The notes beneath the pieces were generated by a model. The model searched no databases. It saw nothing but the letters and a program-made list of their open reading frames with translations, and was not told the DNA's origin. This document shows, piece after piece, positions 11,401 through 22,126 of a DNA stretch of 64,000 bases. The stretch is from Laccaria trichodermophora. Taxonomy: Eukaryota; Basidiomycota; Agaricomycetes; Agaricales; Hydnangiaceae. The translations under genes were made by a program, and so were the position numbers. Position 1 is the stretch's first letter; every line of letters starts with the position of its first letter. The DNA lies in contig JACTVC010000027.1 in assembly GCA_018417955.1 (NCBI GenBank), forward strand, positions 855,029 to 919,028. Direction: 5' to 3'.

Positions 11401-14400
11401 AGTTGTGTCTTCATCAATAACTGGTTCAAAGGCTGGTTGATATGACGATCCAGGATAACATTCTGGACTCGGCACCTCATGGTTAAGGTGAGTCTCGAAC
11501 GCCTTCCAAAAAAGCTGTTTAAAGGAATGACTGGTAAAATGGTCTTCATACCCCATCAGATAGGACGAAACTTGGGGCGCAGACAGCTCCTGAAGGCCGA
11601 TCATCGCATTGCAACATTTTATTAACAACCTTTTAGCCGACGCACTAACATCGTCGTCAGAAGTATCATTGCTGGCCAGCTTTTTAATAGCCAGTTCTAG
11701 TGTTTCATATGCAACGTGAGCTTTTAATTGCGATTTTGAAATATAATCAGTAATATAATATATAACTGCTTTCGCATCAGCGCCAGAACCTAAAAACTTG
11801 ATATCCATGTTACATCTGATCGCTTGTAACATGGTTGAGTTGAAATTGGCAACCATGCCATCCAGCTTTCGTAGAGTTAGTTCACCAGATTCTTCGTCAA
11901 CTGTAGTATGTTGAATGACATTTTCAGGATCGAGTTCAAAACGACAAGTCTTGGGATGTGGTAACCCCCGCCAATTTTTGTAGCATGTATTTCGGTGAGT
12001 ATGTCGTTGGCATGTCTTGGCCAACTGATAATAATCAGTCGTTATTCTCTGCTCGAATTCTATATCATTCTCTCCTTCTAATTGATAAGGACCCCTTGTC
12101 TGGCATGGATGAACAGATGATGATTCGCTCTCAACGGATTCATCGTCTGGATTTGCAGGCAGATCTGTACTAATGATGTGGTCAAGATATTCGACTAATT
12201 TTTTCTGAAACTCGCCATCTGGTTGTTCTAACAATCGTTTTTTCAAGGCGTTGGGATCGAGCCCGCCTTCTAACCAAACCAGCATATGACAGTGCAACGT
12301 TCCTCGACCTTGAGCTTCGACACAGCCGTAATGGGCTTTAACAACACCGAGAACTCCACCGTCCATGTTTTTTTGTTCAGGATTAAAGCCTAAGATAGTT
12401 CTAATAAAAGCCTTAACGTAGATGTTGAAGAATTTGGCTGCAACAACAGGATTCTTGGCTATTAAAATAGATTGATCCCAATAGTCAGGCACTTCGATTG
12501 GCAAGAGCTTGTCTATGTCAATGTCATGACCAGCCAAGAATTTAACTAAAGGGTTGTAAACGTCCGCAGGATTGATCGTAATAAAAAAACTTGGAAATCC
12601 ATGGGCAATCATTAATGACCGAATTTCATTTCGCATTCCCAGTCGAGACGCGTTAGAACCTTGTACATTCCGGTTAACTAGCTTGACTTCCCGCATCAGT
12701 CTAAGGACACGTTTTTCATTGTTGGTGTACGCCGTTGAATAATCTCCGCGTGCAACTCGGGCAGTCACTGTTTCAATGTCTTCAACAGAAATTCCAACAA
12801 AGTCAGATGCGATGTGTTCAAACTTAGATTTCTTAACTTTTACACTTGTATTCAACAGAACCTGCCGCCTTTGAAGTATATTGAAAACCATAAACATGAA
12901 AGACGGATGTATTTGAAATCTTCTGTCAGCAAGATTTAGGAAATGTCTAGCTTGTTCCTTTAACGATACGCGTTTCGTTCTACGAAAATCTTCAAAACCA
13001 CCGATTCCATACGGAAACAGGCCAGGAAACAACTTAGGAAACAGCTGAGGATTGCAAAATTCATTTTCTGGCTTTGCACTATGAGGCATTTCAAGATAAC
13101 CTTTATCAATCTTATTAAAATGACGGATGGCAGCGGCTCGTAATACATTCGAAGAAGCGTGGCCATCTACATCAGTTATCAACACACTTTCGAAAGGAAT
13201 TTTTTCGTCATTAATTTCATTATCCGGAGGGCTCTCGTTCGTGTAGCCTGATGTTAAAGAATCATCACCGCGCTGTTCTGGAGAAATGTGTTCAACGTGA
13301 AAGGGCAAATGTCCTAAACGATCAATTTCCTCTAGTACACCCGTATTGATGGTGATGTGTCTGTATAAGTAGTTATGTTCTTTAAGCCAAATTAAAGCCT
13401 TTCTGACTTTATCAGCCCTGACGGCGAGAGGTTTTGCCTTATCTTTTAACCATGCTCGACTGGGCGGTGTTGCACCACTATAAATAACACAAATCGGCGA
13501 AACAATTTCTTCAATAGAAGGAGGTAATAATTCTGCAACGACGTCAGGACGTTGGGCGTGCATAACAACATGACCCCTCATGCCTCTTTGATGATTTGGC
13601 ATGACGTTACCAGTGGAATTCCTCTCAGTATCGTCTGTGCCATCTGTCTTTAAATGTATAACTGTACATTTTGCCCTACAGAGACTGATCATTGACTCTT
13701 CGATTGTAGTTAGATCTTTCAACACGTCTGGGACGTCTCCAAGAAATAATCTATTTGCAATTGCCAGTCGCGGAAGTCGGTGCGCTGTTAATTCTGTTCT
13801 ACACAAGGAACAAAGACCAAGTTTCGCCGGAATACCATCTGTTGTCATCACAACGCCGTCTGGATTCACCAAAATGTCTTTTAATACTCCGTCTATGAAA
13901 GGCATGGACGGCGGAATCATATTTGGATGTAACCAGGGTGCAGGCTGTTCGCCCTGCTGGATTTCGTTCTCTTCGTCAGGAACCGGTATCTTACAATCTG
14001 GCCGTTTAAGCAAATCCAATTGAATTTCTTCCAACAGAACATCTACCATATCTGTGTTGAGTTTTGACTCACTACAGCAAGCGCATGTAGAACTAGATAA
14101 CGCAGACGATGATGTTTCTCCCTTGAATTGATTGACAAGTGATTTCAAGAATCCTTCCGATTTTTTAGCAGGCCATCTCGCCCTTACACGGTTCAAATCT
14201 GGTTGACAGTCGTTAATAGCATGATCCAGAGTTGATCGTTCTAATACTCGTTTACCTTTAGCAGTGGAAACAATATCCTTTTTCACAAGCCTTCTTAACT
14301 TAGATATCGAAACAGAGGACGTGCATTGTAGTCCTCGCATCGTAGCCACTCGTCGTAAAGCTCTGCCAGACAATCGATGAACGATGGAAGTCAACAAAGT

Positions 14401-15519
14401 AAGTGAAAAATCCTGAGTTCGGACCGGTGGGACTTGTTCTACAACGTCGCGACAAGCATCAGATTTAACACCATTATCCAGCACGGTCTTACACGTTCCG
14501 GAACATATATGGTTGAACAAACGTTTCCTTAGATCCTCCAACGAGCCAGAACATTGTAGTCCATGAGATCCGGCAAGTATCAATAGCGACGACTTTATCA
14601 TGCTCTCTTGTTCATTGAGACACTCGGCTACTTCGTTAGTCATGTATGCGCTCTTCAAGTTATCCAGTCTATCATTGTAAAAGTTCAGTAGTTCGTCACG
14701 CAATGGGAGCGATCGTGATGACGGCATACGGAACCCTAGAGCATAGCAAATTTCTTCGAACGTGCCTGGAGAAATAACGGCTGCTGAGAAGTCATCAAGT
14801 ATCAATTTAGAAATCGTTGTGCCAAGAACAGTCATTTCCGTGTCCGTTGTAGCTAGGAATTGACAAGCGGACCCCATGCGAATCGAACACATTCCGTATA
14901 ACAAATGATGAACGATCATTGACCGCTTTTCTTGCTGATTAGACGAATCACAAGATATAGCGTGCTGATTGATCAATTCTGCCAAGACGGCATCATTAAA
15001 GAAAAACGAGTTATGTTCACAAAAAATTTGTCTGATGATATGGGGAGCACCTTCCGTGCAATGATATACAGTTGGTGTAACAGACTCGGTCTACAACTCC
15101 AAAATCAATCAGAATTCAGACACGAACGATGTCCACTTACACTTGATGTTGCAATTGACTGCAGTGAGATTAACAGGTCAGTCCCACGTATACAGATAAG
15201 ATTGACGTACCACTTTGGAAGATGGCCCCAACGCACCCAGTTCAGCAAGGTATTCTCGAAAGAAAGAGAGCCAGTCCAGTCCCAAAGAAATGTCGACATC
15301 AGACGCGAGCTCAGAAAGCTGAAAGTCGACGAGACAAGTGAAGTAACTCCCCCCAATGGTCTGAACGGACACAGCCTCGGTGAAAGTGCCGTCTCGCACA
15401 TGGGGTGTTAAACGATGAGAAACCAAAAAATGTCTTGACACAGTTGAAGCGCAATTCCCAGTGACGATAGCATTGACAGACTTGCCACCAAGTTCGAATG
15501 ACGATTCAGAGAACAGCAT
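8461..15519 (-). CDS. Helitron Rep-helicase transposase
   Basis: Exons 15519-15211, 15158-15141 (an 18-bp micro-exon) and 15090-8461 join in frame to give 2318 aa. The introns are 52 bp (GTACGT...CTGCAG) and 50 bp (GTAAGT...TTGTAG). From N to C: an N-terminal region (LGLDWLSFFREYLAELG); two SAP-like segments; a Helitron-like N domain (HGFPSFFITINPADVYNPLV); the HUH nuclease motif GTLHCHMLVW near 12,280-12,310; the tyrosine pair YYITDYISKSQ near 11,730-11,760; then a PIF1/RecD-type SF1 helicase with Walker A GPAGTGKS, Walker B LLIDEVS, GDFAQLPPV, TAHKAQGQT and YVMISRV. The tail is basic. It would nick and unwind DNA for rolling-circle transposition. No stop or frameshift is visible, so it may be active. 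The long exon alone has no ATG at its 5' end, which is why the two upstream exons matter. Confidence 0.85.
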
Positions 15520-15713
15520 GTTTTAACGTTGACGTATCCGTCGCGACTGTCTTTATAGACAAAGACCTTGGGGAAAGTGAAATCAAAAGAGGGGCGAAAT
15601 AAAAGGGGCGGGTTCACGGATATAGGAGATTATAAAAACATCACAACAACAAACAACACAACCAAATTGGCACAACATTAGCACTCAAACTTGCGTACAA
15701 TTTTCCAAATCGG

Positions 15714-16370
15714 ATGACTCCGGATCTCAAGCCGCGAAACCGCATCTCCTGTCCCAATTCAAAGATATTTCCATATAAAGTGAGTTCATTGTTGATACGA
15801 ATAGGTGTAACATTTTTCCTGCATACCATGAGCGGCGCTCTAGATCTTGTTTATTCACGACGCAGGATAGAAGAACGAGCAATGGTATGCTTTTCTTATT
15901 CAATGTATAATATATTCATTTTCGTTTAACAGAGTCGTGGTGGCCTCGGCGATTTACGACATGGCTATTGGTATGGTCATTTGATGACAAGACCAACAAT
16001 TGTGCCTGTCGGATTGGTTACAAATGCTGAAATCTTCGAATGCGTGGGAAGCGTCGACGTAGCTGCATGGATTCCCCACATTTACAATGATCGAGCATTC
16101 CTGGACGCATCTAGCACTCAATATCACGTCAATCATCAAGATTCCGCGGGATCAACTTTCATTTTCTGTCACGAACCTCAAGATCAAACAGACCATCGAC
16201 GGGTCAACATACCTTTACGTCGAACTCTGGCCAAAAGGAATTTGGCATGGTATGGCAACGTATTGGTTCTGAAATCAGATCGAGATGGCTTCATCGTTGA
16301 CGTGGCTCCCGCTGATCTACGACTCATCAATGCTGCTGCGCTCGAGTACGAATCTCCTTTTTCTAGTTGA
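15714..16370 (+). CDS. family A protein, copy 1 (unknown function)
   Basis: Two exons are joined across an intron at about 15884-15931 (GTATGC...TTTAACAG), giving ...RRRIEERAM-SRGGLGDLRHGY.... The start is 15714, or an internal ATG at 15828. The protein ends AWYGNVLVLKSDRDGFIVDV followed by about 25 residues. This C-terminal block (small basic segment, W-x-G, hydrophobic strand, K-S-D-x-x-G) is shared with the gene at 18550-19071, so they are paralogues. Similar short proteins ending in W-G-[ND]-hydrophobic-VxK are widespread and unnamed in Agaricomycetes. It lies just outside the proposed Helitron end and 128 bp upstream of family B copy 1. Confidence 0.5.
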
Positions 16371-16498
16371 ACTTGTCTAACATTTGTTTAGATTTGCTCG
16401 ACATGCATAGTAGTCCAATCAGATTCTCCTAAAATTTATACGGATCATGTCACAACCGAGTACATAAAAATTCATAGTTTCCATGAACGGTTAACATA

Positions 16499-17382
16499 AT
16501 GGCCTCCACATCTAAACTATTTGGAATACTGGAACTTCTGTCTTCAATTATCGATCACTGCACTGTCAAAACTCGAAGCAACATCGCCCAAACAAACAAA
16601 TTTCATTACAACGTTGTCCAAGACGGATATAGACGTCGCATTGAACGAGAACTCCTGACATGGTTTACTAGGCCAGAATTGGCCGCGTTTTGGTCCTGTT
16701 TAGACGAATCAGACGGTGTCATAGGCGGCTGTGTGGCAATCAACGCAATCATCCCACTTAACAACATACCCAATTTGGATATATTCGTGCCTAAAGGCAA
16801 AGAAAAAAAATGGGAAACCCTGCTTTTTTCGCTTGGGTGGGGTCTTTTCTTCTCGAACACCCACTTTGGACGTCGCCGCGAAAAGTTTACGACACAATGG
16901 TGGAAGCATCCCAACACTGTGAGTTTTTTAGTTACTAACCTCCCAACCATTTCTAATAAGCTTACCAGTCTGCACCCCTGCGAGTAACTAAAAGTACTTC
17001 GCCGACATCTATACTGCCGATCATATTCAGTGCATCTCACACCGCTGAGATGTCGTTCATCACTTCCAGCAACATTTACACAGTTTATCCTGACCTTACT
17101 CAAAATAGACAGACTATATTAGTCCGTACTCCGAACTCGTGTGTGGTCGAACCGATTGATTTGAAGTGTTCAACATATGATTGGGATCGAACATGCGGCG
17201 TAGCATGCCTGTCACTCGAACGCAGTTGGTTCAAGAACAAAGAAATAGGGCGCGTTGTGTGGAACAGTGATAGGGTCGACGGCGACAGAGTCCGAGATCT
17301 AGAAAATCAGGCCTTTTTTTGGATGCTAGGCAGGGAATGCGACAACCCACTTTGTAATGCATATGTCAAGCGATGCGATTGA
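16499..17382 (+). CDS. family B protein, copy 1 (unknown function)
   Basis: Exons 16499-16918 and 16969-17382 are separated by a 50-bp intron (GTGAGT, ACTAAC branch, CCAG), giving 277 aa. The first 45 residues (LLSSIIDHCTVKTRSNIAQT) resemble the leucine-rich F-box-like lead of many agaricomycete proteins. Residues about 60-85 (FTRPELAAFWSCLDESDGVI, then GGCVAIN) align with FNRDDLALFFKVLSDNNGAI, then GSLALK of the minus-strand gene at 17564-18477. The cysteine pattern near the C-terminus (RTCGVACLSLE, CDNPLCNAYVKRC) is also paralleled. A nucleotidyltransferase-like or F-box-like fold is possible but not shown. Confidence 0.55.
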
Positions 17383-17563
17383 ATTTAATGTAATGTTGCT
17401 GCAATGTAAACAAATCGCCGACTAGATACAGATTAATAAGGAGTAACTTAGTGAGCTCAACAGACAAGAATTACTCGTCATGTGTGTAATCTCACTGATC
17501 AACAAATTTGGATAATGTACGTCAAGAAACACAAAATGGTCAACACATGTATATATACATACA

Positions 17564-18477
17564 TTATATTGCAACTAGTCCTATACTAAGCAAATCCGCC
17601 TGAGCACGGATAATACAATCGGACTTAGTACATTGCGAACCAAGGGACCATGAGTACGAAATGCATTCAAGGCTTGAATTATTTAACCCATGCCATCTGA
17701 ACAAGCCAATCCCTTTCAGTTCCCGGAATTGTCTAACAAATTTTGGACAAAGACCTCCACATTGGCCATTTAAGTCCGCAGAAGACGTGACCAAATTAAA
17801 GCCACGCGACAACAAAAATGATTGTTCGACATCGGTCAAACTGTGGGCCCCCCTAAAAGAACAGACAATTTTTGAGGGCGTGATAGACGGGTAGAGACAG
17901 CAAATGTCATCCGGTGTGATGAAATTCATATTGCCAGTGTGCAAAGAAGCCATTACAACCGACAAGAACGAGCTTGACGACCCACTTTCCGAAATAGTGA
18001 TTTCACGGCCACCCATAGCATACGCAGAGAATGACGAGATGTCCGCCATAGATATACGATCATCAACTCCTGTATCCACAAGATCGTATCCAATATTTCG
18101 AAAGAAGGACGACGTCGATAACAAACGGCCATAAGGAACAGCAATGTTAAGATTGTTGGTGTCCCAATCGTTGCCGTTGGTCGATAAAACCATTTTGAGT
18201 GCGAGGGAGCCTATGATGGCACCATTATTATCCGATAACACCTTGAAAAACAAGGCCAGGTCGTCTTGAAATGTTTGTGAGCTACAACCTCGCGACCTGA
18301 GGCACGAAACTTACCCCTATTAAAAAAAACAGAAAGCAGCCGAGCGAGCTTTGCTTCCAAGTAGAATTTCACAGATTCTTTTCCGAGAGAACCAGAGGCG
18401 GCAAATTTAACCAATGTAGGAAGATTGCAAAAGTCGAATACGGCATCGCGTACATCATGGCCGGTGGAGAACAACAT
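17564..18477 (-). CDS. family B protein, copy 2 (unknown function)
   Basis: Exons 18477-18315 and 18264-17564 with a 50-bp GTAAGT...TTTCAAG intron give 287 aa, paralogous to the gene at 16499-17382. Shared blocks are an F-box-like N-terminus (VFDFCNLPTLVKFAASGSLG), the LLSVFFNRDDLALFFKVLSD block, a central hydrophobic IAVPYGRLLST region corresponding to IFVPKGKEKKW, and a C-terminal cysteine cluster (CTKSDCIIRAQ). The start is an ATG only 72 bp from the divergent family A copy 2 at 18550, so the two probably share a bidirectional promoter. Confidence 0.55.
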
Positions 18478-18549
18478 GACTAAAAACAGACCAAAACAGT
18501 CTAACACAACGTTATGTCCCCTTTACGCACTAGAAACAGGAGGCAACGA

Positions 18550-19071
18550 TGTTACAGCAATTGGCAGACAAGCTGGTCAACGTTGGAAAGGTATAAGTCG
18601 ATTTAAAAGCTTAGTCTCTTCAAAGTAATTCAAATGCGTTGACAGATGTATTCAAGAACAACCGAAGGCGTACTGATTAGTACGTTCGGAAAAAAAGGAG
18701 TATTGTTTGTCCCAATACCGTTCAACCCTGGTGTGGTCGATGCCAAATCGATTGACGACTACAACACTGAATATTGGGTTCAACGACAATCATCCACCGC
18801 GATAACTAAAGATTTGGAACTTTACCGCAAAACAATTCGGATTTCGATCGAAAAAAGGGACATCGTATACACAGTCTATTTTGCAGATCAAACGGGCAAC
18901 TTCCCTAAAAACGCGGTTTTGCGTGAATTAGCGTTGAAGAGTCAGTACACAGACTGGCTGGGTTCTCTCTTAATCATCAAATCTGATGAAAACGGACACC
19001 CTATCGCGTGCAACGGAAACGACACTTTCTATATTCCCGAGGCAATCGAACGGTCAGGATTCCGCTCATGA
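18550..19071 (+). CDS. family A protein, copy 2 (unknown function)
   Basis: A 14-codon first exon (18550-18591, MLQQLADKLVNVGK) is joined to 18646-19071 across a 54-bp intron (GTATAAG...TTGACAG). An in-frame stop precedes the ATG. The protein is about 155 aa and ends DWLGSLLIIKSDENGHPIAC plus about 20 residues, matching the C-terminus of the gene at 15714-16370. No signal peptide or membrane segment is seen. It is divergent from, and adjacent to, family B copy 2, so the A-B pairing is preserved although B is inverted. Confidence 0.5.
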
Positions 19072-20883
19072 AAGCTTGATCATTACTGAACAATAGACAG
19101 GTTTATGACTACTGTTAACACAGAGTCACCGTATATAAAGAAAAAGTAAACTGTGGCTTATCGGATAACTTAATTGTATTTTAATTCATCGTATATAAGT
19201 TTGTGAATTCGCTTGTTTCTCCTGTTTGCTCGTTTACAGCTATCCCGACCCCTCTTCTCCCCATGACTGTCGCATCCGTCCACAGGTCTAGAAGTCATGA
19301 CCGTGCGAATACACGTGATGTCTCAGTGCCATGCGATTTTTTTCTCACCCGGAGGCGTACCACAAAACCCACTACTGACGTAGCGGGAAAAGACTGTCGC
19401 AAAATCGTATAAGTACCACAACAGTACTTCGAATCACTCTCCTTCCCACCAACTATCGAGTACTCCGCTCCCCCTCGCATTACTGCCTCCCCCCTCGCAA
19501 ATCCCCAGCCACCACAACCACTGTGGCGTGCCGCTCACATTCGCTCACAGCTCACACGCTCCTTGACGAGGACGACGAGAACGCGGATGGCGTCAACATA
19601 GCTAATCACGACGCTGCTGGCTCTATTGATGAAGACAATCATCGTGGCTATGAGGAGTGGCGTAGAGATGCGACACCGTAAGGATAACCCCAGCCATTCT
19701 CTGCCGAAACTACTCACGCAAGACTGAGGACAGACCCCAACGTCTCGCCGACGTAGCGATATTTGCTCAAGAGCAAAACACCATGATCTCTCTATTGTGA
19801 GTACAATTTTGATTTTGCTCGGTAGAACGTCATTGATAGACTTCAAGGCAATTTAAGCGCATATATGCGGCATTTTCGTTCGGCGGTCATCGATGGAGTG
19901 TTATTTGTATGTATGGTCTATCTTATCGTGATGAGTAAACAGAGAGAATGACAATTTACGGACATTTCGAGTGCATGTATGCACGTCAGGACTCAGCAGT
20001 GCGTCCACTCTGTCATTTCCATCTAAAAAGTGTTGCTCATAAACTCGTAGATTTCTTAAATTTTGCCCAGCAACCATTGCGGGTCATTGCCTTGCTCACG
20101 CATCGGACCTCGGCCGAACGATTAGAATCTATGGGCAAGGGAGCTGTAATTTGGTCACTACGGTGGATCCGATGGTGGCAGGGGGGTCAATTTTTGGGCT
20201 GCACTCAGGACATGTATTATTTTTGAGCTTTATAAATTGGTTTTTTACGCTCCCCCACAACATGAACACAATGAAAGAACAAGAAAAGTAATGGGCTTCA
20301 TTACATGTCATTGTATTGTCATTTCTTCCTGGGCTACCTTACATTGCATTGTACCTTTGGGCTACCATACATTGTCGTTGCAAACTGGAGCAATCCCACC
20401 AACTTGGGCGCAATCTTGTCATATTTTTGTCAGCTAGCAGGCAATACAAGGTGACTAGGAATCTGACGAACCTGGTGGACCTTGTGGACCTTACCTTGTC
20501 CGGTAAGGACTGGTAAGAATAATGTCGTTTTGCTGATGATGAACCAAACAACATGTTCCCTCCGTTCGCTTTGACAACTCCGGGTGTGTTTGCCGTTCGC
20601 TACTTGAAACCTCACGAGCTTCGCCTCCAGTTATCAAGAATTGTCGAGCAGGCCTAACAAAATGCGAAACACGAAGGGTGACAGTTGTCAAAACTCAAGA
20701 GGTGCCTTGAAGGTTATTTAAAGTAAATTCTTCGGCACCCAATCAGCACCACGGCGTCAAACTTGAAGTACCTTGATGGGACTCGGAAATTGTAAGGCGC
20801 TGGCGAAGGTATAAGATCAGGCTTTACCCTCTGCGATTCCAGAACTTATCCCTGACACGCAAAGTCAACGCAAAGTACACGCC
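19072..20883. other. intergenic, nothing recognised
   Basis: The minus-strand ORF at 19535-19846 and the short plus-strand ORFs have no family character or splice support. A short imperfect tandem run of TGGACCTTG-like units lies near 20470-20500. The 3' part presumably carries the promoter for the gene at 20884. Confidence 0.4.
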
Positions 20884-21577
20884 ATGTTCTCCAAAGTCCT
20901 CCTCGCGTTCCTTCAAGTTGTCTTCGCCCGGGCTGTTGTTGGTGAAGACCTCCAGTCCTGCGGCGTCGCGCAGTACTACCCATCACAGTATACTTGCTTC
21001 GACAACGATTTTCTCTGCCCAAAGGGTCCTTCGGGGACCTATCTTCGCTGTAACACTGCTTGCTATCTTCCGTCACAATACGCGTATGTGTTGATCCCTG
21101 CTTTGAGTATATTTAAGTGTGGTTGACAATGTCCTTCGTCAGGTGCTCTGACAACCAGCTCGTCCAGATTAACTCGAACGAGCTACTTCAGTGTGGGTCC
21201 GCGCAATTCTATGCCTCTCAAGTTCGTACAGCTCCAAAATTTTTATTCAAGTGGTCCTAACGTCGTCAACAGTATGTATGCTACGACAATGACTTCCTCT
21301 GCCCTGTGGTCAACGGCCAGGCATACCTTCCTTGCGGGCAAGCCTGCTACAGTAACACGGAATACAGGTAAGACCCTAGTTCACCCCATCGAAAGTCGAG
21401 TGACATTAAAATTCAAATTCTCATAGTTGCATCAACGGTGGACTCGTCCAACTTCCCCAGCCGACTTGCGTCTCCGAGTATCAGGCGTGCGAGGCTCCTA
21501 ACGGTGAGATATTGTCGTGCTGCACTGGGCTATCCTGCGTTGCGACAAAATGCCGAAACCTGGCAACGCTAAGTTGA
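20884..21577 (+). CDS. secreted cysteine-rich two-repeat protein
   Basis: Four exons, 20884-21083, 21143-21221, 21273-21367 and 21427-21577, with GTATGT, GTTCGT and GTAAGA donors, give about 174 aa. A cleavable signal peptide (about 1-20, ending AVVGE) is followed by two tandem repeats of the form CGxAQ[YF]Y, SQYxC[FY]D, NDFLCP, GxxYLxC, ACY, each with about six cysteines, then a Cys-rich tail (CEAPNGEILSCCTGLSCVATKC). The repeat resembles the small carbohydrate-binding-like cysteine module found alone or attached to fungal glycoside hydrolases. Secretion to the wall or medium, and glycan binding, are inferred from this. Intron positions coincide with repeat boundaries, suggesting exon duplication. 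Confidence 0.7.
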
Positions 21578-22126
21578 ATGGGTTTTGTCGTCGAAATGGA
21601 ACACTTAGTCGAGACAATGAATTGAATCCGTCATCCTCAGAAGTAGATTATTTCGAATTGAACTTGGACTACATCTTCCACTAACACATTGCGCCTTGAT
21701 TTCTGTGACGGGGTTGAGCCGTCGATATCTTCGGTACAGTGTGATAGCTTATTTGCGTTGTACAAACACCAGGTCGGCCTTTCCGTGCCTTCTTCGATAC
21801 ACTCTGGGCCAATTTTCCTTTGTGACTGCGCTTAACCGATGTTTGGTGGTTCTAAGAACCGGGGGTACGATGTACCGAATTTGCATTGGCAATAGCTATA
21901 GTCCTCAAACCGACGCGTCGCGTTAGCATAGTCGCAATAAAAAGGACAAAAATATACGAACCTAAACGGATACCAGTCATGGTGTCATTTCTAGGTGTCT
22001 GTGCTGCGAAGAAGCCGGGAACTGGAAAGGCGCGTTGTCACTGTTGGTGACGGTGAGCAGCTGGTTTAGGGTAAGTTGATCAGGTCAAATTACCAGAGTT
22101 ATTTTTGTCATGTCACGTTCTCCTCA

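Larger units (their letters stand above)
6322..15629 (-). mobile_element. autonomous Helitron (about 9.3 kb, ends tentative)
   Basis: The Rep-helicase gene at 8461-15519 identifies a Helitron. On the minus strand the proposed 5' end is TC at 15629 (TCTCCTATATCC), preceded by A. The proposed 3' end is near 6322, just after two adjacent GC-rich hairpins (CCCG-TAG-CGGG and GCGG-CTTG-CCGC), and is followed by T. This fits Helitron insertion between A and T and the usual 3'-terminal hairpin. The last bases read CTATG rather than canonical CTRR, so the exact 3' end is uncertain. A second gene (6672-8225) lies inside in the same orientation. Confidence 0.6.

Noticed and set aside
13601..14023. 140-codon plus-strand ORF
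   Set aside because: Lies wholly opposite the Helitron Rep-helicase coding exon and has no family resemblance.
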